DNA from: JAQGMV01 sp963828715
GTDB lineage: Bacteria > Pseudomonadota > Gammaproteobacteria > Burkholderiales > SG8-41
Length of the DNA: 64,000 nt
Direction of reading: 5' to 3'
NCBI GenBank assembly: GCA_963828715.1
Contig: CAWHFX010000020.1
Location: forward strand, 1-64,000
In this document: in pieces, positions 26,607-34,598 of the stretch
Layout: every line of letters starts with the position of its first letter
Numbering within the stretch: the first letter of the stretch is position 1
The notes under the pieces: model-generated
What the model was told of the DNA's origin: nothing
What the model saw: only the letters and a program-made list of their open reading frames with translations
Databases searched by the model: none
Program-made: the position numbers and the translations under genes

Positions 26607-27415
26607 AGCGCGACGCGGATGGCGGCAGGGCGGGTGGATCCGCCGCGCGCTGGAGTATCTTCTGGCTCGTGGTCGTCACGGTCGTCGCGTTCGCGGTGGG
26701 CTTCGTACTGCTGCCGCTCGCACAGAAGGATTTCGCGGCGGAGGGACTGTGGGCGGCTATCTGCCGCGCTGCAGGTGTGCCCGCGGAATGGGGGCCGTCC
26801 AGCACAGCCGTCCCAGCGCAGAGAACGACGCAGGTGGTTCTGGAGCACTCGATGACGCGCCGCGCGACGGCTGATGCGATCGGCCGCGGCGGTTCGCTTG
26901 CGATCCAGCAGTGCACGATGTGCCATGGCGCGCAAGGCGTGAGTGCCGCGGACACTCCCAATCTCGCCGGGCAATACCGGGAAGTGGTGGTGAAGCAACT
27001 GCTCGATTACAAGAACGGAGATCGGGCCAGCACCATCATGCAGGCGCTCGCATCGAGACTGTCGCTGCAGGACGCCAACGATCTCGCCGCGTACTACGCT
27101 TCGCTACCGAAGACGCACCGCACGCCCGCGCCGTACCACGAACCCGCGCCCGCACTCGTGCGCGTCGGCGATCCCTTGCGCAATATCGCGCCCTGCGGGT
27201 CATGTCACGGGGGCATTGACCGCAAACCCGGCACGCCATGGCTCGAGGGTATGCCGAAGCAATATCTCGTCGAGCAGTTGCGCCAGTTTGCGTCCGCCAC
27301 GCGTCGCAACGACGGCTACGCGCAGATGCGAAACATGGCGCGCGCTATGCGCGCGGAGGAAATCGACGAGGTGGCCGACTACTACGCTCGGCAGCCCGGA
27401 CAGCGGGGCGGCTGA
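26603..27415 (+). CDS. Membrane-anchored diheme c-type cytochrome
   Basis: About 270 residues, starting inside the coxA stop (ATGA at 26603). After a charged N-terminus there is one membrane helix (WSIFWLVVVTVVAFAVGFVL). A linker region with a CRAAGVPAEWG block comes next, resembling CtaG-associated segments, then two c4-like domains with CTMCH and CGSCH. It is the last gene of the 22278-27415 run, which as a whole encodes seven c-type heme sites plus the ba3 oxidase. It probably delivers electrons to CuA. Confidence 0.82.
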   Translation: MKRDADGGRAGGSAARWSIFWLVVVTVVAFAVGFVLLPLAQKDFAAEGLWAAICRAAGVPAEWGPSSTAVPAQRTTQVVLEHSMTRRATADAIGRGGSLAIQQCTMCHGAQGVSAADTPNLAGQYREVVVKQLLDYKNGDRASTIMQALASRLSLQDANDLAAYYASLPKTHRTPAPYHEPAPALVRVGDPLRNIAPCGSCHGGIDRKPGTPWLEGMPKQYLVEQLRQFASATRRNDGYAQMRNMARAMRAEEIDEVADYYARQPGQRGG

Positions 27416-27430
27416 GTCTCCCGGCGTTTT

Positions 27431-27504
27431 TGGAGCGGGTGATGGGAATCGAACCCACGTTCTTAGCTTGGGAAGCTACTTTCCTACCATTGGAAGACAC
27501 CCGC
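27431..27504 (-). tRNA. tRNA-Gly (anticodon CCC)
   Basis: On the minus strand a complete cloverleaf can be drawn. The 7-bp acceptor pairs GCGGGTG with CACCCGC, the discriminator base is U as expected for glycine, and CCA is encoded. The T arm is TGGG-TTCGATT-CCCA. The anticodon loop TTCCCAA gives CCC, which reads GGG. The D-stem is TTCC/GGAA. The outermost anticodon-stem pair is G-A, a mismatch. It lies 15 bases after the cytochrome gene, in the opposite orientation. Confidence 0.93.
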
Positions 27505-27950
27505 CGAGCGCTTTGATTTTACGAGCGTTCGTCGCATGTTGCCACACGTGTGCGCACGTTGGAGGCGACCACTTGCGACCTGTCCGCTCAGACTCTGCCT
27601 GGGCGCATGCCAGATAGGTAGCTGGGGCGATGATGATTGTGATGCCCTGCCGGTGGTGCGAGTAATACGTTTGAGATTTCCGGGAAAATTGCCAACGGCG
27701 AAAAGCGATGCCTCTGGGTTTCGCGGCGCAAGCATGTAGACTTGCCGTCGAATCGAACGACGCGTAGTACGCGTTCACAACAACAATTGCGTGCTGTCGG
27801 AAGCTGTTCGGTGCGTCATAATTATCGTCCGACGTTACCGTTGCGGAACTCGTCCCGCCACCAGAGCAGGCGGATTCGACGGGGGCCGCCCGCACATTGA
27901 GCGGCGACAGCTTTCCATAAGCGTAAAGCCGACAAAAACGGAAGCGGCAT
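27505..27950. other. Intergenic region between tRNA-Gly and a glycosyltransferase
   Basis: About 445 bases, more A+T-rich than its surroundings in places, especially 27660-27700 and 27770-27840. It contains promoters for the divergent tRNA and glycosyltransferase genes, though no clean -35/-10 pair stands out. A long open frame on the minus strand covers it but has no ribosome-binding site and unlikely composition, so I do not call it a gene. Confidence 0.5.
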
Positions 27951-29051
27951 ATGAAGCTCCACGTGTGGGCACCCGGATTCAGCGTGTTCCAAGGGGGTAT
28001 AGGTGCACACGGTCGGGCGCTTGCCAAGGCATTGCGCGACCTCGGTCACGACGTGCGCCTGTATGGCAAGTTCGACACGCCCGGCACGTGGGACGGCTTC
28101 CCGATATGGGGCACGGGAAATTCTTCCGGGCGCCTGCAGACAGCCCGCTTCGCTGCGGGCCTGCTTGCCGCGTGTGCTTATCACCGCCCCGAGCGAGTGG
28201 TCAGCCTGCATCTGAATTTCGGGCCCGTTGCTCAACTCGTCAAGAAACTGCTCGGGATTCCGTTCACGTTGACCGTACATGGCATCGAGATGCACGAGAA
28301 CCTGCCGCAGGCACGGCGCCGGGCGTTGCGCAACGCTGATCTCGTGTTCGCCGATAGCGCCTGGTCCAAGCAACGACTGATGGACACCGTCGATCTCGAT
28401 CCGGTCCGCGTGCGAATCCTGCCCTGCACCGTAGACGCATCCCGCTTCAGCCATGGCTGCAAGTCGGAACGGCTCATGACTCGCTACAACCTGAAACCCG
28501 ACGAGCAGGTGGTCCTGACGGTGGCGCGGCTCGATGCGCGGGAAGCATATAAGGGCTACGACCGAGTGGTACAGGCGCTTCCAAGCATCCGCAAGACCTG
28601 TGGTCCTGTGCGCTACATCCTCGCGGGCAAAGGCGATGACGAGGTTCGCGTTCAGAGTCTGGCGCGCCAGCTGAGCGTCGAGGATGCCGTCACGTTCGCC
28701 GGCTTCGTTGCGGACGACGAGCTTGCCGATCACTATCGCCTGGCGGATGCGTTCGCGATGCCCAGCACGGGGGAAGGTTTCGGTATCGTGTTCCTCGAGG
28801 CGCTCGCATGTGGCACACCGGTGCTTGCCGGCAACCGCGACGGCTCGGTAGACGCGGTCGACAAGGGCCGCCTCGGCCGCCTCGTCGATCCGACAGACGT
28901 GCGTCAGATCGCGAATGGCGTGGTCGAGCTCCTGCAACGAAAAGGGCCCGAGTTGTGGTTCGAACGGGGCGCGTTGCACGACGCGGTCGTTGCGCGCTTC
29001 GGTAGCACCGCATTCCGCGAAGAGCTGCGCAGCGCCTTTCCGACGTCATGA
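27951..29051 (+). CDS. Glycosyltransferase family 4-like protein
   Basis: The 366-residue protein has the GT-B fold marks of family 4 enzymes. The N-terminal domain has FQGGIGAHGRALAKALRDLGH, VVSLHLNFGP, FTLTVHGIEMHE and VFADSAWSKQRL. The C-terminal domain has VVLTVARLDAREAYKGYDRVVQALP and FGIVFLEALACGTPVLAGN, the EX7E nucleotide-sugar site. It transfers a sugar from an activated donor to an unknown acceptor, such as a polysaccharide or lipid. It stands alone, with no capsule or LPS genes nearby, so its pathway cannot be inferred. Confidence 0.88.
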   Translation: MKLHVWAPGFSVFQGGIGAHGRALAKALRDLGHDVRLYGKFDTPGTWDGFPIWGTGNSSGRLQTARFAAGLLAACAYHRPERVVSLHLNFGPVAQLVKKLLGIPFTLTVHGIEMHENLPQARRRALRNADLVFADSAWSKQRLMDTVDLDPVRVRILPCTVDASRFSHGCKSERLMTRYNLKPDEQVVLTVARLDAREAYKGYDRVVQALPSIRKTCGPVRYILAGKGDDEVRVQSLARQLSVEDAVTFAGFVADDELADHYRLADAFAMPSTGEGFGIVFLEALACGTPVLAGNRDGSVDAVDKGRLGRLVDPTDVRQIANGVVELLQRKGPELWFERGALHDAVVARFGSTAFREELRSAFPTS

Positions 29052-29084
29052 TGGGCCAGCCCCCCGATGCGGGTGTGCGAATAG

Positions 29085-30980
29085 CTACTGAGGCGTTCCT
29101 GGCGTGACTGGCCGCTCGGCCGGTCGATCGAGCCAGCATTTCAGCATGCGTTCGAGATCGTCTTTTCGGAACGGCTTCGCGATGTAGTCGTCCATGCCGG
29201 CATCCAGGCAACGTTCGCGATCGCCTTTCAGTGCATTGGCCGTAAGCGCGACGATCGGGAGACGAGCTGCCGGCGTCCCGTGCTTCGCGAGCGCGCCTTC
29301 TTTCGCGCGTATCGCGGCTGTAGCCTGGAAACCGTCCATTTCCGGCATCTGGCAGTCCATCAGTATCAGGGCATAACGGCCGGTCATGGCGGCTTCGACG
29401 CCCGCCCGACCGTCTCCCACCACATCGACGCCGTAGCCGAGACGGTGCAGCATGGCCTTGGTGACCTCCTGATTGACTCGATTGTCCTCGACGAGGAGCA
29501 GGCGGGGCTTATGATCCGGCGCCGGCGAGAGCGCGTCGGCTGCTGAGTCGACGGCCGGCCGTGTAACCTCGATCGCAACCTTCTCGGCTGACGAGTTCTG
29601 CGTGAACGCGCGCGTGCTCGCCGCGAGTTTGACCGTGAACGAAAACGTAGAGCCCTCGCCGAGTCGGCTCTCGATCCGAATGTCGCCACCCATCAGCTCG
29701 ATAAGCTGCTTCGATATCGCGAGCCCGAGTCCGGTGCCTCCGAAGCGGCGCGACGTAGATCCGTCGCCCTGCGAAAACGCCTTGAACAGCCGCGACTGAG
29801 TCTCGGGGCTGATGCCGATACCGGTATCGCGCACGTCGATGAGCACCTTGCAATCAGAGCCATTCGCTGGCGACTGCTGCGGCGCTTGCCGCACGGTTAC
29901 GGCGACTTCGCCGCGCTCTGTGAACTTGAGTGCATTGCCGACGAGATTGAACAAGACCTGGCGCAGACGTAACGGATCACCGCGCATTGCCGCCGGAACG
30001 TCGGAAGCGATCTGGCACCGGAGCACCAATCCTTTCGCGCGAGCCTGGCGGGACAGCGCCTCGATGACTTCGCCGATGATCAGATGCAGGTCGAAGTCGA
30101 CGATCTCGAGCGCCATGCGCCCGGCTTCGATCTTCGAAAAATCCAGTATGTCGTTGATGATCCGGATGAGTGCTTCGGACGAGCTGCGTACGTTGTCCGC
30201 GAAGCGTCGCTGGGCCGGGTCGAGCGTCGTCTCGAGCAGAAGCTCCGTCATTCCGAGAATGCCGTTCATGGGCGTACGGATCTCGTGGCTCATGTTCGCG
30301 AGGAACTCGCTCTTCGCCTGACTCGCCGCGGTGGCGGCATCGCGTGCGCTGCGCAAGCGTGCCCGCAATGTCTGGATGTAGGCTCCCATCAGCGCGAACC
30401 ATCCGAGAACCGAGCTGAGGACGATGAGCAGCAGGAACTCGAGTTTGTAGTCCACCGATTCGGGCGAGTTGATTCCCAGCAGCACCACGACTGTCCCGTA
30501 GGAGCCGACCATCACGAACGCGAGGAGTGTGAGCCGTGCGCCCCGCAGCTGAAACACGCCGAAGAGGAAAGACACCATGTAGATCAGGAAGTAGATCGAA
30601 CGAGCTTCCCCTGCGTAGTAGAGCATCCAGCTTATGACGAGAATCGACGAGAGGATCTGGGGGAACGTGAGGCTCGGGTCCCGGAATCTCAGATTCCACC
30701 CCGTGCGAAACAGCGTGAAGAAGAATGCGATCAAACCGGCGATCGCCACGCTCGCCATGAGTACGGCGTGCAGCGGGAGGTATCCAAGCGCATAACCCAG
30801 CGCAAACAGACAAACGATGAGGACGGAGCTGCCGGCCGCCATCAGGTGGCGCAGCATCAGCGTGCGCTGCCTGGCGTCGACCTTCTCGCCGAAAACGATG
30901 GAATGCAGGCGCGAGCAGCGAACCTCGGCGGCAGGCGTATCCTGCGGGGCCGGCGGACGTCGCGGCGGGTAAGCCGTCAT
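29085..30980 (-). CDS. Hybrid sensor histidine kinase/response regulator
   Basis: About 631 residues from the start at 30980; an upstream in-frame start at 31151 is less likely because it overlaps the FNR-like box. About six membrane helices come first (for example GSSVLIVCLFALGYALGYLP and YFLIYMVSFLFGVFQL). Next is a coiled linker, then the HisKA phosphoacceptor SHEIRTPMNGILGM and HATPase_c with DTGIGI and GGTGLGLAI. A C-terminal receiver has LLLVEDNRVNQ and LILMDCQMPEMDG with the phospho-Asp. There is no DNA-binding output, so it works through phosphorelay or interaction. The signal is unknown; the membrane sensor resembles MHYT/7TM-type input only in general topology. It is divergent from ccoI. 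Confidence 0.9.
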   Translation of the reverse strand: MTAYPPRRPPAPQDTPAAEVRCSRLHSIVFGEKVDARQRTLMLRHLMAAGSSVLIVCLFALGYALGYLPLHAVLMASVAIAGLIAFFFTLFRTGWNLRFRDPSLTFPQILSSILVISWMLYYAGEARSIYFLIYMVSFLFGVFQLRGARLTLLAFVMVGSYGTVVVLLGINSPESVDYKLEFLLLIVLSSVLGWFALMGAYIQTLRARLRSARDAATAASQAKSEFLANMSHEIRTPMNGILGMTELLLETTLDPAQRRFADNVRSSSEALIRIINDILDFSKIEAGRMALEIVDFDLHLIIGEVIEALSRQARAKGLVLRCQIASDVPAAMRGDPLRLRQVLFNLVGNALKFTERGEVAVTVRQAPQQSPANGSDCKVLIDVRDTGIGISPETQSRLFKAFSQGDGSTSRRFGGTGLGLAISKQLIELMGGDIRIESRLGEGSTFSFTVKLAASTRAFTQNSSAEKVAIEVTRPAVDSAADALSPAPDHKPRLLLVEDNRVNQEVTKAMLHRLGYGVDVVGDGRAGVEAAMTGRYALILMDCQMPEMDGFQATAAIRAKEGALAKHGTPAARLPIVALTANALKGDRERCLDAGMDDYIAKPFRKDDLERMLKCWLDRPAERPVTPGTPQ

Positions 30981-31137
30981 TGTCGTGTGTGTGCTCTCGT
31001 CGGCCGAATCCGGGCCCGTTGTCGCGCACCGAGCCTCGGAGGCGACGCGCCGTGCGACCGAGTGCGAACCAGTCAAATTACGGCGCGCAGGGTAACTGGC
31101 TTGAGCCTCAGAGTGATCCCCGGTAGGCTGGTAAAAC

Positions 31138-31151
31138 TTGATATACGTCAA
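31138..31151 (+). promoter_or_regulatory. FNR/Anr-like box upstream of ccoI
   Basis: TTGATATACGTCAA matches the TTGAT-N4-ATCAA operator with one mismatch in the right half. Its centre is 41.5 bases before the ccoI ATG, which is the class II activator distance to a transcription start, so the start site would be at or very near the ATG. Confidence 0.8.
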
Positions 31152-31173
31152 ATTTGGGCCCAGAGCGAGAACC

Positions 31174-31179
31174 TAGTAT
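31174..31179 (+). promoter_or_regulatory. Candidate -10 element of the ccoI promoter
   Basis: TAGTAT lies 23 bases after the FNR-like box and 7 bases before the ccoI ATG at 31186. With the box centred at -41.5, this is exactly where a -10 element should be. Confidence 0.55.
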
Positions 31180-31185
31180 GCCGGC

Positions 31186-33711
31186 ATGCCAACAGACGCA
31201 GCATTAAGCCCGCGCGAGCGAGGCGCGGCGGCCGAGGCTGCGCGCGCGTGTTTTCATTGCGGGCTGCGGGTTCGGAACGTCGCGTTCCCCGTCGTGGTCG
31301 ACGGCACGCAGCGGGAGACCTGCTGCCGCGGCTGCCAGGCAGTTGCTCAGACGATCGCCGATAACGGCCTCGGGGCGTACCATCGGAACCGATCCGCTCT
31401 TCCCGCTGTGCCCGACCTGTCCGCCGGCCAGGATTTCGCTGTCTACGATCTGCCAGTCGTGCAGCGTACGTTGGTTCGCGACCGCCAAACCGGTAACCAC
31501 GAACGGGAAGCTGCGCTGCTTCTCGAGGGAGTCACCTGTGCCGCGTGTGTGTGGCTTATCGAGCAGCGCCTGGAGCGGCTTCCTGGCGTCACGGGGGCGA
31601 GCGCCAACTACGCGGCCCGCCGCCTGCGGGTGAGCTGGGACGAGCGCGAGACCCGGCTCAGTGCGATTCTCGCGGCGATTCGGAATCTCGGCTATGCAGC
31701 GCAGCCCTATGACACTGCGCGCTCGGATGACGCCCTGCGCGCCGAACGGCGGAAGCTGTTATGGCGCGTGTTCGTCTCGGGATTCGCCATGATGCAGGTG
31801 ATGATGTATGCGGTCCCGGCGTATATGGGTGACACCACCATTACTGCGGACCTGGACGCACTCCTGCGCGTGGCAAGCCTGTGTCTGACCGTTCCGGTCG
31901 TGACCTGGGCTGCCATGCCGTTCTATGTCGGCGCGTGGCGGCAGCTCAGGGGCGGACAGGTCGGCATGGACGTTCCGATCAGCGTCGGCATTCTCCTCGC
32001 CTTTGGCGCGAGTCTTTATGCGACCGCGAGTCAGGCTGGAGCGGTCTATTACGACTCGGTCTCGATGTTCGTCTTTCTTCTGCTCGGCGCGCGATTGCTC
32101 GAGCTTTCTGCCCGCACTCGCGCTGCGGCCGCCCAGGACGAGCTCGTCAAGCTTGCACCGGCTCTGGCGGAAAAGTTGGACAGCTTCCCGGCATCACGCG
32201 AGCCGCACTCGATTGCATCGGCCTTGCTGTCAGCCGGGGACGTCGTGCTGGTACGGCCCGGTGCGGTCGTGCCGGCCGACGGTGTTGTGGTCGAGGGCCG
32301 AAGCGCGCTCGATGAATCACTCATCACTGGAGAATCGCGCGCAGTGCCAAAAACGGCGGGTGACCGGCTGGTCGGGGGCGCGCGCAACAAGCACAGCCCG
32401 CTCATCATGCGGGTCGAGCGTGTCGGCGCCGAGACCGTGCTATCGGGCATCGTACAACTGATGGATCGCGCACAAGGCGAGCGGCCTCGAGTTGCGCAGT
32501 CCGCGGACCGAGCGGCGCGCTACTTCGTCGCAGTGCTCCTCGCGCTGAGCGTTCTCGCGGGAACAGGGTGGTACGTGGTCGACCCTTCGCGGGCATTGTG
32601 GATCGCGGTCGCGGTGCTCGTCGTAAGCTGTCCATGCGCGCTGTCGCTCGCGACGCCCGTGGCCCTCACCGCAGCCACAGGCGCTCTCCACCGCAGCGGC
32701 GTCCTCGTAGCTCGCGGTCATGCGCTCGAGGCGCTCGCGCAGGCGACGCACTTCGTCTTCGACAAGACAGGCACGCTGACCACTGGGACGATGACGCTGG
32801 TGGACGTCGTTCCACTCGGTGCGGAAGGCAGGGAAACGTGCCTCGCGTATGCCGCTGCGCTCGAGAGAGGTTCGGAGCACGCGATCGGTCGTGCGCTGGT
32901 CGCCGCAGCCGAAGGTGTCCGCAGTCGCCAGGCTATTCAGGTGAGCAACGTGCAGGGACAGGGTATCGAAGGGATGCTCGACGGCGCGAGAATGCGCATC
33001 GGCACACCTGCGTTCGTCTCCGCACTGAACGGTGCCCCGTTGCCGGCCGAGCTTGGATCTGTGCCCGAGGACGTCAGCGTGGCAGCGCTCGGTGACGAGC
33101 ACGGGTGGTTTGCGCTCTTCACGTTCAGTGAAACGCTGCGGTCCGATGCGAAGAAGCTCGTGCAGGAGCTTGTCGCAAGCGGCAAGCAGGTGGTCCTTCT
33201 CTCCGGTGACCGCGAGGATCGCGTCAGGCGTATCGCCCGGGAGCTTGGCATCGACATGATACGGGCCGCCGCCACGCCCGCTGCTAAGGTCGATTACGTA
33301 CGAGCACTGCAGGCGCGCGGTGCCGTCGTGGCGATGACCGGCGATGGCGTCAACGATGCGCCGGTCCTGGCACAATCCCATGTGTCGATTGCCGTCTGTG
33401 GCGGCACCGATCTCGCTCAACTCAACGCGGACGTGATACTGATGCGCGACCAGCTCAGCCTGGTGCAGCATGCGCGCAAGACCGCGCAGCGAGCCATGCG
33501 CGTGATACGCGAGAACATTGCCTGGGCGCTGATCTACAATTCTGCGGCCGTGCCGCTCGCGCTGGCCGGCTACGTTACGCCGCTGGTTGCCGCAGCCGGC
33601 ATGTCGCTTTCCTCACTTGCTGTCGTCCTGAACGCATTGCGGCTGGTCAAGGACAGTCGCGGCGCAGTAGTTCGTGAACGCGAGCATTTATCCATCCTCG
33701 GACGTGCGTAG
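31186..33711 (+). CDS. ccoI: Copper-transporting P-type ATPase of cbb3 oxidase assembly (CcoI/FixI)
   Basis: CcoI moves copper out of the cytoplasm for loading CuB of the cbb3 oxidase. The 841-residue protein starts with a Cys-rich segment typical of FixI (CFHCGLRV and CCRGCQAV), then a heavy-metal-associated domain with GVTCAACVW. The eight-helix P1B core follows, with SALDESLITGES (actuator TGE), SCPCALSLATP (CPC metal site), DKTGTLT (phospho-Asp) and TGDGVNDAP. The length is normal. It is followed by ccoS two bases later. An FNR-like box sits at -41.5 from the ATG. Confidence 0.95.
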   Translation: MPTDAALSPRERGAAAEAARACFHCGLRVRNVAFPVVVDGTQRETCCRGCQAVAQTIADNGLGAYHRNRSALPAVPDLSAGQDFAVYDLPVVQRTLVRDRQTGNHEREAALLLEGVTCAACVWLIEQRLERLPGVTGASANYAARRLRVSWDERETRLSAILAAIRNLGYAAQPYDTARSDDALRAERRKLLWRVFVSGFAMMQVMMYAVPAYMGDTTITADLDALLRVASLCLTVPVVTWAAMPFYVGAWRQLRGGQVGMDVPISVGILLAFGASLYATASQAGAVYYDSVSMFVFLLLGARLLELSARTRAAAAQDELVKLAPALAEKLDSFPASREPHSIASALLSAGDVVLVRPGAVVPADGVVVEGRSALDESLITGESRAVPKTAGDRLVGGARNKHSPLIMRVERVGAETVLSGIVQLMDRAQGERPRVAQSADRAARYFVAVLLALSVLAGTGWYVVDPSRALWIAVAVLVVSCPCALSLATPVALTAATGALHRSGVLVARGHALEALAQATHFVFDKTGTLTTGTMTLVDVVPLGAEGRETCLAYAAALERGSEHAIGRALVAAAEGVRSRQAIQVSNVQGQGIEGMLDGARMRIGTPAFVSALNGAPLPAELGSVPEDVSVAALGDEHGWFALFTFSETLRSDAKKLVQELVASGKQVVLLSGDREDRVRRIARELGIDMIRAAATPAAKVDYVRALQARGAVVAMTGDGVNDAPVLAQSHVSIAVCGGTDLAQLNADVILMRDQLSLVQHARKTAQRAMRVIRENIAWALIYNSAAVPLALAGYVTPLVAAAGMSLSSLAVVLNALRLVKDSRGAVVREREHLSILGRA

Positions 33712-33713
33712 CC

Positions 33714-33905
33714 GTGGACATCCTGTATCTGCTCGTGCCGCTTTCAGTCGTGCTGGTCTTCCTGATCGGCGCCGTCTTCTGGTGGGCGTTACAGGCCGGT
33801 CAGTTCGAGGATCTCGAAGGACCTGCTCACAGTATCCTTTTGGATGATGACGGCGCACGTCGCGATCCCCAGAACGAGGATGCGCGCTCCGTCTCGGTCA
33901 GGTAA
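33714..33905 (+). CDS. ccoS: cbb3 oxidase maturation protein CcoS
   Basis: A 63-residue protein from a GTG at 33714, two bases after ccoI. It has one N-terminal membrane helix (ILYLLVPLSVVLVFLIGAVF), then WWALQAGQFEDLEGPAHSILLDDD, which is the signature of CcoS. CcoS is needed to insert heme b and CuB into CcoN. The C-terminal tail is longer than in some members and not conserved. The ccoI-ccoS pair is apart from ccoNOQP and ccoGH, which lie about 17 kb downstream. Confidence 0.93.
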   Translation: MDILYLLVPLSVVLVFLIGAVFWWALQAGQFEDLEGPAHSILLDDDGARRDPQNEDARSVSVR

Positions 33906-33921
33906 GCACGGTCAGCTCAGC

Positions 33922-34479
33922 TCAGATCACCGAGCCCGTGCCGAATATCGTCGGATGAAACCGCATGGTGAGATACGCCAGCACCAGCCCGGAAACGACC
34001 GCTATCGCATCGAACTTCCACTGTGGGACGAATTCCTTCACCGCGCCGCGCGCGACTACAGAAACGAGATCGACGATCGAGTACGCGAGAAAGCTGCCGA
34101 AGAGGATGGTGCCGGCGACATCGCCGTTCGCGAGCAGGTGAACGCCGGACCACAGCATCAGGCCAATCAGCATCGGATGACGCAGAGCGCGACGAATGTG
34201 CGCCGGCATGTTGGCCGACGCGAAGAGCACGAATGCGATGCTCACGAGCCACGGGGCGGCCGCACGTGCGGCCATGACAGGGGCGAAAAGCTGCTCAGGT
34301 TCGGGACGCAGCCGATAGCCGATGATGATGAGCGCGAATCCAATCGCCGAGAAGATCGAAACGATGCCGCGATACCTGTTGGCGCCGAGACGCTGCACGA
34401 GCCTTGCGCGCATGTTGGGGAACACCGGCACGAGATGGATGCCCAGGAACAGCGCGAGTCCGAGAATCATGATCCACAT
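33922..34479 (-). CDS. NnrU family membrane protein
   Basis: About 185 residues with five or six membrane helices (WIMILGLALFLGIHLVPVFP, GIVSIFSAIGFALIIIGYRL, WLVSIAFVLFASANMP, MLIGLMLWSGVHLL, TILFGSFLAYSIVDLV). The opening LFLGIHLVPVFP and the RHPMLIGLMLWSGVHLLANG block match the NnrU family, distantly related to isoprenylcysteine methyltransferases. NnrU genes are often found near denitrification or haem-oxidase genes, but the biochemical role is not settled. It is convergent with ccoS, with 16 bases between the stops. Confidence 0.85.
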   Translation of the reverse strand: MWIMILGLALFLGIHLVPVFPNMRARLVQRLGANRYRGIVSIFSAIGFALIIIGYRLRPEPEQLFAPVMAARAAAPWLVSIAFVLFASANMPAHIRRALRHPMLIGLMLWSGVHLLANGDVAGTILFGSFLAYSIVDLVSVVARGAVKEFVPQWKFDAIAVVSGLVLAYLTMRFHPTIFGTGSVI

Positions 34480-34598
34480 ATGAGCTCCCGTTCATGTTTC
34501 GCGCACATGGTAGCAGGGCATCCGCGTAGTACCGTCGCGCGTCTGTCCGTGCGGTCAGCCCCGGGTTCGGAGGTCGAATTTCAGACAGGGAAGTCTTC

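Noticed and set aside
27476..28027. 183-residue minus-strand open frame covering the tRNA and the glycosyltransferase start
   Set aside because: It runs through the tRNA-Gly gene and the start of a real gene, has no ribosome-binding site and has unlikely composition.
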